A DNA stretch of 5,882 nucleotides from positions 1 through 5,882 of the forward strand of contig CALCPB010000582.1 of NCBI GenBank assembly GCA_937897665.1. The letters run 5' to 3'. The stretch's first letter is position 1. Each line of letters starts with the position of its first letter. The translations under genes and the position numbers were made by a program. Below the pieces are notes generated by a model. That model was not told where the DNA came from. It did not search any database and saw only the letters and a list, made by a program, of their open reading frames with translations. This stretch comes from an uncultured Halomicronema sp. GTDB lineage: Bacteria; Cyanobacteriota; Cyanobacteriia; Phormidesmidales; Phormidesmidaceae. Shown here one piece after another: positions 1-5,543 of the stretch.

Positions 1-924
1 CTGTTGCTCCAACCGAGAGAGGAGTAAAAGATCGCTACTGAGACGAATCAACCGATCCACTTCTTGGTCAATCGCTTGCAGGGTTTCCTTATATACCTCT
101 GCGGTACGGGGTTGACTCAGTGCCACATGCAATCTTCCCTTTAGCGTAGTTAAGGGAGTTCGGAGTTCATGGGACGCATCAGCCGTAAATCGCTTTTCAT
201 GTTCAAATGTGGCCTGTAACGAATCCAGCAGCTCATCAAACATCGTTGCCAGTCGTTCTAACTCATCATCCGTAGTGCTCTGATAACGAATACGCTGAGT
301 CAGATCGCCACTGACGCTCACCTGTTCTGCAATTCGAGTGATTTGACCAATCGGTTTCAGAGCACGGTTAGCCAGAAACAACCCTCCTAAACCCACCATC
401 CCAATGAGTAGCGGAATTTTCAGCAGGTGCTGGTTTAACAGGTTTTGTAAGGTGACATCAACGGGTTGCAAGGAACGAGCCACTGTTAACCATCCGGGGG
501 GTCTGTCTTCTCGCGGCAGTATTTCCTGCGTATAAATTCGCCACCGGCCATCCTCGGTCATGAGTGTCTTAAAACCGGGCTGCAAGCCTTGCTGAGTCGG
601 TAACGTGAGTGAATTCCCAAAGTGTTCTTTTAGCGAGCCATCCCGCGCTAGCAAATAAATCTCGACTCCTGCATCATTCAACAATGAGGCGAGCACCGGC
701 GCTTCCTGACGGGGGTCAAACATCAGAGCATCAACTTCATCATCAAGATTTTTCAATGCTTGAATAGCAGTCACTTCTAGCGCATTGTCAATCTGATCGA
801 ATAGCGTCTGACGAAACCTAACATCCATAACGCCATCGGACTCGAGCATGGAAAGACCAGCCATCACGCCGTCCCACGCAACCAGACGTAATCGCAAGTT
901 GTACCATGGTTTCCGATACTTCAT
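1..924 (-). CDS. Sensor histidine kinase, HAMP/HisKA type, 3' end beyond window
   Basis: Membrane sensor kinase expected to autophosphorylate and pass phosphate to the response regulator encoded just upstream. 308 codons are visible, open to the window edge. In order: a degenerate first membrane segment (about residues 12-36), an extracytoplasmic sensor region of about 130 residues with no recognised fold, a second membrane helix (about 166-187), HAMP (about 186-240), and the HisKA dimerisation helix with the H-box FTADASHELRTPLTTLKGR, phospho-acceptor His252. The ATPase domain (N, G1, F and G2 boxes) would lie to the left of the window. The ATG at 924-922 is chosen because it precedes the basic MKYRKPW start; an in-frame GTG lies directly before it. 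No clear Shine-Dalgarno is seen, so translation may be coupled to the regulator, whose stop is 20 nt away. Odd: Asp18, Glu28, Asp30 and Asp34 fall in the first membrane segment. The family is certain; the stimulus is unknown. Confidence 0.93.
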   Translation of the reverse strand, partial: MKYRKPWYNLRLRLVAWDGVMAGLSMLESDGVMDVRFRQTLFDQIDNALEVTAIQALKNLDDEVDALMFDPRQEAPVLASLLNDAGVEIYLLARDGSLKEHFGNSLTLPTQQGLQPGFKTLMTEDGRWRIYTQEILPREDRPPGWLTVARSLQPVDVTLQNLLNQHLLKIPLLIGMVGLGGLFLANRALKPIGQITRIAEQVSVSGDLTQRIRYQSTTDDELERLATMFDELLDSLQATFEHEKRFTADASHELRTPLTTLKGRLHVALSQPRTAEVYKETLQAIDQEVDRLIRLSSDLLLLSRLEQQ

Positions 925-944
925 CACTACAGCGAAAAAGGAGA

Positions 945-1637
945 CTAATCGGGCACAGGGCTCTTACCATCTACACTGAGTCGGTACCCTACCCCCCTTA
1001 CCGTTTGGATCAGTGAGGATGGTTCGCCCCGATCAATTTTGCGCCGGAGGTATCCGATATACACATCAATCACTTTGAAATCCCCGTAGAAATCAAAGCT
1101 CCAGACATGCTGAGCAATTTGAGTTCGGCTGAGAACCTGATTAGGATGGCGCATCAAGTATTCTAGCAGGGAAAACTCGCGGGGGCTGAGTTCAATGGAG
1201 CGATCGCCCCGTCTCACCAAGCGTTGAACGGTATCCATCTCCAGATTCCCGACCTGTAGCAATACATCGTTTTGGAGGGGAGGGCGCCTCAACAATGCCC
1301 GCAACCGAGCCAGTAGTTCTGTGAAGTCGAACGGTTTGATCAGGTAATCATCTGCTCCTGCATCAAGTCCCAACACCCTATCCTGTACCGTATCCAGTGC
1401 GGTTAACAACAGCACCGGGGTCTGCAATCCTCGCTGGCGCAAATTTTTCAATACGCTCAGCCCATCTAATTCGGGGAGTAAGACATCCAGTACAATCACA
1501 TCGTAATCAGCAGCGCTCGCATAGTTGATGCCTTCATTACCATCGGCAGCGATATCTACGGCGTATCCTGCTTCGTTCAACCCCTGATGGATAAACCTGG
1601 AAATCCCCGCATCATCTTCCACGACTAATACACGCAT
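945..1637 (-). CDS. OmpR/PhoB-family response regulator
   Basis: Two-component transcription factor of 230 residues, the usual length for the family. The receiver domain (1-117) shows the acidic pocket Glu7/Asp8/Asp9, phospho-acceptor Asp51 (VIVLDVLLP), Thr79 (LLLTALD) and Lys101 (DDYLIKPFDF). A winged-helix DNA-binding domain follows (about 127-221), with the ELSPREFSLLEYLMRHP segment, the recognition region around VIDVYIGYLRRKID and the wing TVRGVGYRL. Start: the frame is open to an ATG at 1703, but the receiver fold begins at MRVLVVEDD (ATG 1637-1635), with a GGAG 12 nt upstream; the 22 extra residues resemble nothing in the family. It is the first gene of an operon with the HisKA kinase downstream. 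By overall style it resembles CusR/CopR-like regulators, but this is not enough to assign metal sensing. It probably acts as a phosphorylation-dependent dimer on direct repeats; its targets cannot be read here. Confidence 0.95.
   Translation of the reverse strand: MRVLVVEDDAGISRFIHQGLNEAGYAVDIAADGNEGINYASAADYDVIVLDVLLPELDGLSVLKNLRQRGLQTPVLLLTALDTVQDRVLGLDAGADDYLIKPFDFTELLARLRALLRRPPLQNDVLLQVGNLEMDTVQRLVRRGDRSIELSPREFSLLEYLMRHPNQVLSRTQIAQHVWSFDFYGDFKVIDVYIGYLRRKIDRGEPSSLIQTVRGVGYRLSVDGKSPVPD
1200..1207. repeat. HIP1 octamer GCGATCGC
   Basis: Core HIP1 octamer inside the response regulator gene, near the start of its DNA-binding domain. It supports a cyanobacterial source. Confidence 0.88.
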
Positions 1638-1987
1638 ACCCAGCTGATGCTCCGCAATTGCTCCATGTTCACAGTGTCGCTGCAAAGAAAATAGTAGCAT
1701 CAACTTTTCTTGCTAGGGGTGCGCCCGCCTCAAGGTCGCTAGCTAACCACGGCAGCAGACGGGCAAAAGCCCCTGTGGAGCGACTGAATTAATCGCCGCC
1801 ACTGCATTCCGCCGCTATACTAACGTCTTCTTGACAGTCACAATAGATTGACCAATGTCTTCCTTAACATGTGCTAAAAAATTGATGTAGTACATCACCT
1901 TGGAAGTTGTAATAATTGGTGCGAGAGGGTAAAGCAACTGAGAAGCTTTATTTCTTGGGCTTATTCTATGGCAAGAGTATAGAAAAT

Positions 1988-2000
1988 ACAGTGACACTGT
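1988..2000. repeat. 13-bp palindrome ACAGTG-A-CACTGT
   Basis: Perfect 6-bp arms around one central base, lying in the intergenic region about 255 nt before the rightward kinase. This size and shape suits a dimeric regulator, but the sequence matches no operator I can name. It could be chance. Confidence 0.35.
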
Positions 2001-2105
2001 TGAGATTACGGTTGCTAAGGCGAAGAAAGTAATGGGTTAATTACCTAGCCGCAAAACAGTTCAATCCTTAAAGAAAGAGGGGAGTCCTCATGTTGTGTTC
2101 ATCTT

Positions 2106-2118
2106 TCCTTTGAAAGGA
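2106..2118. repeat. 13-bp palindrome TCCTTT-G-AAAGGA
   Basis: Perfect 6-bp arms around one central base, about 140 nt before the rightward kinase. It has the same 6+1+6 layout as the palindrome at 1988-2000 but an unrelated sequence. Read as RNA it could also form a longer imperfect hairpin (2101-2119) with one bulged G. No T tract follows, so it is not a terminator. Confidence 0.3.
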
Positions 2119-2497
2119 TATTGAAAAAAGAAGTCAAGCTATGAAAGTCCCAATGCCTACCCGCTTACTATCCTGATTTAGCGACGCCAAATCGGTAAGC
2201 TGTTCTAGTCGAGTGCAGCGTGCAATCTCAGCGAATTCCTGTAATCCCCTGACGTATGGCTAAAGTCCGAACGGTCAAGCTCGATTGCAATTCCCCAAAT
2301 CAGCGGTTCCGACAGATGAACTGGGCACAGTATCTAGCGGGAACTGCTATCGTTGTTGTGACTTTAGCCGCCTGCTATAGCTATGGCGTCATTCGACGTT
2401 TAACATTGGAGAGCCTGCAGCAAAATGCTTTTCTGGAAGTACAAAATGGGGCGAATGAAATCGATCGCTGGCTGTCTACGCTGTAGTCTCAAACTGA

Positions 2498-2507
2498 GGC
2501 GATCGCC
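2498..2507. repeat. HIP1 decamer GGCGATCGCC
   Basis: Full form of the highly iterated cyanobacterial palindrome, located just after the first TAG of the dCache kinase. It serves as a lineage marker for the window. Confidence 0.9.
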
Positions 2508-3139
2508 AATACTCCAATGGTTCAAACTCTAGACTGGTCAACCATAGAACCCTACTTTATGGCTGAACTGAACCGGATTCAAGGCCCATTCAAGCTCTCG
2601 TTGATTGGGAAAGACGGCTATTTGGTTGCCAACACATCAGCTGGTCTCAGTCGCAAAGACTTACGCCACCGTGCCTATCTCCAAGAAGTCATGCAGGGCT
2701 AGACATTTGTAAGTGACGCGGTTGTCTCCCCCACCACTGGTGTCACTCAAATATTGATATCAACACCAATTTGGTCCCAAGCATCGTCTAATTCCCCTCC
2801 ATTGGGCGCCTCAGATGTCGTTCAGCACAATTCAGTCATCTTAGGTGCTGTTAACAGTGCTGTTACCGTTGAGCTGGTTTCTGAGGTGGTCTCAACGCTG
2901 CAGTATGGGGCTAAAAGCTATGCATTTGTCCTTAATTCTGATGGCCGGGCGATGGTTCATCCAGATACCCGACGGATGTCAACTCAGGAAGAACCCGCAT
3001 CTAGTTTACTAGACGATGCTAATGCAGATTTGGCTGCTGTAGCGCAAGAAATGGTTAACCAGCAAACGGGAATTGAACTGCGAACCATTGATGAACAGGT
3101 TCAATATATTGCGTATCTCCCAATGCAAGAAGCAAATTG

Positions 3140-3149
3140 GGCGATCGCC
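3140..3149. repeat. HIP1 decamer GGCGATCGCC
   Basis: Full HIP1 decamer in the dCache kinase, coding the Trp-Ala-Ile-Ala stretch near the end of the sensor domain. It is the third HIP1 site in under 6 kb. Confidence 0.9.
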
Positions 3150-3320
3150 TTTGTCATTCCCAAGGATAATATTGAGCATCAATTGCGGCCGTTAGATCTC
3201 ATTGCGTTTGCCCTCGGAACACTAGCCCTGAGCCTGATAATTGTGTTCTGGCGATTCCAAACAGCTCGGCAGCAACGGCTTCGTAATAGTCACGCAGCTA
3301 CTGAAGCTGCCAACCGCGAG

Positions 3321-3428
3321 CTAGAAAAACGAGTGCAGGAGCGCACGCTTGAACTCGCTCAAGCAAAGGATCAATTAGAGATTCGAGTGGAGGAGCGTAC
3401 GGGTGAGCTAGCTAGGGCTTTAAGTAAT
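3321..3428 (+). repeat. Imperfect tandem 54-nt (18-residue) coiled-coil repeat in the dCache kinase
   Basis: Two consecutive 18-residue units: LEKRVQERTLELAQAKDQ (3321-3374, residues 356-373) and LEIRVEERTGELARALSN (3375-3428, residues 374-391). Both carry the LExRVxERTxELA pattern common in the linker helix before HisKA domains. The second copy probably arose by duplication and diverged. It lengthens the signalling helix between the second membrane segment and His417, where a HAMP domain would often sit. Confidence 0.75.
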
Positions 3429-4247
3429 CTCCAGCAAGCTCAGTTGCAAATGGTGCAATCGGAAAAGATGTCCGCATTGGGCCAACTGGTGGCAGGTGTA
3501 GCACATGAAATCAATAATCCGATGAGTTTTATTCACGGTAATCTTGAGCCAGCCAAGGAATATATGCAAGATTTGTTTGGCTTACTGGAACAATATCAGC
3601 AGTATTATCCTCAACCTCATCTGGACATTCAAAAAACAATTGAAACCATTGATTTAGAATTTTTACAAGCTGATTTTGTAAAACTGCTTCAATCCATACA
3701 GGCAGGAACCGATCGTATTCAAGCCATTGTCAATTCATTGCGAAACTTCTCGCGATTGGATGAATCAACCGTGAAGGCTGTGGATGTGCATGAAGGTTTG
3801 GATAGCACTCTCACAATTTTACAAACCCGCCTACGGGCTCAAGACTGGCGACCCGAAATTCAAATCATCAAAGAGTATGATGAGCTGCCACTGATTGAAT
3901 GCTACGCGGGTCAACTGAACCAAGTCTTTATGAATATTATTAGCAATAGTATTGATGCGCTAGAAGATCAGGCGGAGCATAAATTTTCACGTTGCATCAC
4001 CATTCGGACAGTAGCAGAGGCGAAGTCAGTGGTGATCAAGATTCAGGATAATGGTCCTGGGATGAGCACTACAACCGATCACCTCTTTGACCCCTTCTTC
4101 ACAACAAAGCCCGTGGGCAAAGGGACGGGGCTAGGTCTCTCGATTAGCTACCAAATCATTACTAAAAAGCACGGTGGCATGTTGATCTGTGATTCTTTTT
4201 TAGGGGGAGGTGCATTGTTTACTATCACCCTTCCAACTACGCTGTAA

Positions 4248-4405
4248 AGCTGATGAGTTTTTATTTTAGAAGTTTTGGCATGACAAGGAATCTGCTGGAA
4301 TTTAAAGATTTGGAAGTACAATCGTGGCAGCATAACAACCCCAATGCACACCGACCGTTGAGAAGCTATCTATGAGGATTAAAGGCTTACGGGGTGACAT
4401 AATGC
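4248..4405. other. Convergent spacer between the kinase pseudogene and the IS remnant
   Basis: 158 nt with no gene. A T-rich run follows the kinase TAA (around 4258-4267), but no stable stem precedes it, so I do not call a terminator. The part nearest 4405 should hold the outer end of the IS element, since IS4-type transposase genes end close to the element terminus; the exact terminus cannot be set without a full copy. Confidence 0.5.
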
Positions 4406-4450
4406 TTACAACGTAGTCAGGAGAGCGTCCATAGCCTTCAAACCCCGTAA
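4387..4450. repeat. 9-bp inverted repeat at the IS remnant end
   Basis: TTACGGGGT (4387-4395) and ACCCCGTAA (4442-4450) are perfect reverse complements separated by 46 nt. The right arm lies within the transposase coding sequence and the left arm just past its stop. It may be a subterminal feature of the IS end, or chance. Confidence 0.35.
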
Positions 4451-4810
4451 ATAAAATTCCATTTTGTTACGGTTAAGTCGCATGAGAGCATGGACCTGTT
4501 GTTGATAACTCACTCAAAACGGGACCCAACGATAAGCAGCTAACCCGACATGGAGTTTTCTGTGCCGTTTCTGAGAACGCTCAGCTCGTTCGGGTCTAGC
4601 AATGTACTTTTGGAGAGCCTGTTGCTTCAATCGTTTTCCTTGTGAGCAGGCACAGATATACGCAATGGCGACGACCAAAACCATCGCCATAAATCGCCTG
4701 CCCCCTAATCGACAGTCCTCCAGGCAATACCCCCCAGATTTTAGATCTCGAAACATCTCTTCAATGCCAACCCTTTTTTGGTGCTGAACACGGTCATTAG
4801 CTATCTTTAA
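4406..4810 (-). pseudogene. IS4-family transposase remnant, 5'-truncated with internal TGA
   Basis: C-terminal part of a DDE transposase. Reading leftward from about 4810, the frame gives the IS4 signature region HQKRVGIEEMFRDLKSGGY. In the Y-x2-R-x3-E-x6-K motif, Arg (4772-4774), catalytic Glu (4760-4762) and Lys (4739-4741) are kept, but the Tyr is His (4781-4783, CAC). A hydrophobic stretch (MAMVLVVAIAYICAC) and a basic segment follow to WVPF, then TGA at 4516-4514. The same frame continues past that stop as VHALMRLNRNKMEFYLRGLK to a natural TAA at 4408-4406, matching the ending I know from cyanobacterial IS4 transposases. The TGA is probably a mutated sense codon, perhaps Trp. Both catalytic Asp residues and the N-terminal half are absent, so it cannot be active. 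The upstream limit is uncertain; the frame stays open beyond 4842, but similarity fades after about 4795. Confidence 0.82.
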
Positions 4811-4842
4811 CCACTTACAATAGATGCTCCAGTAATCTTCTG

Positions 4843-5445
4843 CTAGAGATAAATAAAAGCTGAATTTGTGCCACCACCTTGACCAATAGCAATTTGAATA
4901 TTAAGGTGAGCCAAACTTTCAAGATAGCGAGCCGTATAAAGAGAGCCGGTATCAATTGGGGCATAACCAATATCTCTAGCTAGTGTCATAACCTGTTGTT
5001 TAGCCTCAGCATTGTCTCCTGCAATAAATGCGGTGACCGCTTGTCCCTCCCTCACAGGTTCATGCATCACATCTGCAAAGATGGTATTGAAAGCCTTGAC
5101 AACATGGACTTCTGGCAACAGGCGGCTGATTTCTTCAGAGGCGGAGTTTTCCTGCCCAAGCAACTTCGGCGACCAGTCAGCATTGAGTGGATTAGTACTA
5201 TCAATCACAATCTTTCCTTTTATTGCTTCAGCCAGTTCTGGTAATACATCGGCACAAGCATTGAAAGGAATGGCGAGTGTTACAACCTCTGCACGCTCGG
5301 CAGCATCTTTGAACATTGCAGAGGGATAAGGTAACTCCTGACTGGAAACCGAACGTAAACCGATAATAATTTCATGCCCAGCTTTGCTGAATAGGCTAGC
5401 GAACTGCTTGCCAACATTACCAAACCCTAAGATGGCAATCTTCAT
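4843..5445 (-). CDS. NADP-dependent oxidoreductase, F420-reductase-like (COG2085 type)
   Basis: Cytosolic Rossmann-fold enzyme of 200 residues, the usual size for the F420H2:NADP oxidoreductase-like family. The N-terminus MKIAILGFGNVGKQFA carries the GxGxxG dinucleotide loop (Gly7, Gly9, Gly12); GLRSVSS after strand 2 (Arg31) suits the NADP 2'-phosphate. VVTLAIPF (54-61), IDSTNPL (81-87) and VVKAFNTI (115-122) are family hallmarks, and the C-terminus ends GGGTNSAFIYL. The start is firm: ATG 5445-5443 with GGAG seven bases upstream (5456-5453). Most cyanobacteria are not known to make F420 as a general cofactor, so the true electron partner may be another quinone, flavin or electrophile; this is inference. 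It is divergent from an HxlR regulator. The TAG stop lies at the border with the IS remnant, so the last few residues may have been altered by that rearrangement. Confidence 0.88.
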   Translation of the reverse strand: MKIAILGFGNVGKQFASLFSKAGHEIIIGLRSVSSQELPYPSAMFKDAAERAEVVTLAIPFNACADVLPELAEAIKGKIVIDSTNPLNADWSPKLLGQENSASEEISRLLPEVHVVKAFNTIFADVMHEPVREGQAVTAFIAGDNAEAKQQVMTLARDIGYAPIDTGSLYTARYLESLAHLNIQIAIGQGGGTNSAFIYL

Positions 5446-5491
5446 GAATCATCTCCAAAAGTTTTAGGTGCTTCGAGAAGGGAATAACTGA

Positions 5492-5520
5492 ACTATAGGC
5501 ACCCCTGTATCTGATGTAAA
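5492..5520 (-). promoter_or_regulatory. Sigma-70 type promoter for the oxidoreductase
   Basis: On the minus strand, TTTACA (5520-5515) and TATAGT (5497-5492) are separated by exactly 17 nt. Each hexamer differs by one base from TTGACA and TATAAT. Transcription would begin near 5485, giving a leader of about 40 nt before the ATG at 5445. Confidence 0.65.
5494..5509. promoter_or_regulatory. Candidate operator dyad over the -10 region
   Basis: TATAGG-CACC-CCTGTA is a near-perfect inverted repeat with 6-nt arms and one mismatched position. It overlaps the -10 box and spacer of the oxidoreductase promoter, as expected for repression by the divergent HxlR protein. It is weak on sequence alone. Confidence 0.35.
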
Positions 5521-5530
5521 CTAGGTACCT

Positions 5531-5535
5531 GGAGG
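5531..5535 (+). promoter_or_regulatory. Ribosome binding site of the HxlR gene
   Basis: GGAGG with eight bases before ATG 5544, which fixes that start. It is the clearest Shine-Dalgarno among the genes in the window. Confidence 0.8.
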
Positions 5536-5543
5536 TAACTACT

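Larger units (their letters stand above)
1638..2255. other. Divergent intergenic region without a convincing gene
   Basis: About 620 nt separates the leftward regulator operon from the rightward kinase. It must hold promoters for both, but none is strong. The best leftward candidate is TTGTGA (1843-1838), an 18-nt spacer and TATAGC (1819-1814), each box with two mismatches; this would leave a leader of about 170 nt. No good promoter is seen for the rightward kinase. The stretch contains two 13-bp palindromes (1988-2000 and 2106-2118), a GTAAT-N6-ATTAC dyad (2029-2044) and a small GGGC-AAAA-GCCC hairpin (1761-1772) without a T tract. A 60-codon minus-strand frame at 1815-1997 has no recognisable protein character. 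Confidence 0.6.
2256..4247 (+). pseudogene. dCache sensor histidine kinase interrupted by two in-frame TAG codons
   Basis: Ancestrally one 663-residue membrane kinase; the whole length is a single frame. Numbering through the stops: membrane helix about 24-46, a periplasmic double Cache ligand-binding domain about 50-312 (membrane-distal part, then KSYAFVLNSDG at 220-230 and the closing YLPMQEANWAIAFVIPK), second helix about 315-334, coiled coil 338-405, H-box VAGVAHEINNPMSFIHGN with His417, N-box NQVFMNIISNSIDAL at 555-569, G1 with Asp598 (DNGPGM), F-box DPFFTT at 612-617, and G2 GKGTGLGLS from 621. The catalytic core looks intact and is of the NtrB-like class. TAG stops lie at 2484-2486 (codon 77) and 2700-2702 (codon 149). 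From family memory Gln is common at the second site, and CAG to TAG explains both. No HAMP is seen. There is no Shine-Dalgarno before ATG 2256; ATG 2316 is an alternative. Restart within the gene (ATG 2517, TTG 2754) lacks ribosome-site support. No regulator gene is adjacent. Confidence 0.85.
5446..5543. promoter_or_regulatory. Shared divergent promoter region of oxidoreductase and HxlR regulator
   Basis: 98 nt between two divergent starts. It holds a strong leftward promoter, a candidate operator dyad and Shine-Dalgarno sites for both genes. A rightward promoter for the HxlR gene is not obvious. The compact layout implies that one bound regulator could control both directions. Confidence 0.65.

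Noticed and set aside
1638..1703. Longer start for the response regulator at ATG 1703
   Set aside because: The 22 extra residues precede the canonical MRVLVVEDD receiver start and match nothing in the family. The start at 1637 has a GGAG upstream.
1761..1772. GGGC-AAAA-GCCC hairpin as a terminator
   Set aside because: Only four base pairs, and no T tract on either strand.
1815..1997. 60-codon minus-strand frame in the intergenic region
   Set aside because: No recognisable motif, no ribosome site, and the composition is that of random AT-rich sequence. It overlaps the likely regulator promoter.
2029..2044. NtcA-type site GTA...TAC
   Set aside because: The spacing is ten bases rather than the required eight, and no -10 box lies at the proper distance.
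2090..2113. Seven-codon leader peptide MLCSSFL with a purine-rich site before it
   Set aside because: The GAGGGGAG preceding it is attractive, but there is no attenuator structure or regulatory codon run, and such a short frame is expected by chance.
2517..2702. Separate small gene starting at ATG 2517
   Set aside because: It is in the same frame as the flanking kinase pieces and encodes an internal part of the Cache domain.
2754..4247. Separate 497-residue kinase starting at TTG 2754
   Set aside because: There is no Shine-Dalgarno, and the start falls in the middle of the Cache domain. It is better read as the third piece of one interrupted gene.
2484..4247. General reassignment of TAG to glutamine in this organism
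   Set aside because: TAG also ends the response regulator and the oxidoreductase at sensible family lengths, and a TGA nonsense codon in the nearby IS points to ordinary decay.
4148..4351. 67-codon minus-strand frame over the kinase 3' end
   Set aside because: It is largely antisense to the conserved ATPase G2 region and has no protein character of its own.
4602..4787. 61-codon plus-strand frame
   Set aside because: Antisense shadow of the IS4 transposase remnant.
4996..5329. Two overlapping plus-strand frames (4996-5244 and 5012-5329)
   Set aside because: Both are antisense to the oxidoreductase, whose family motifs and ribosome site are clear.
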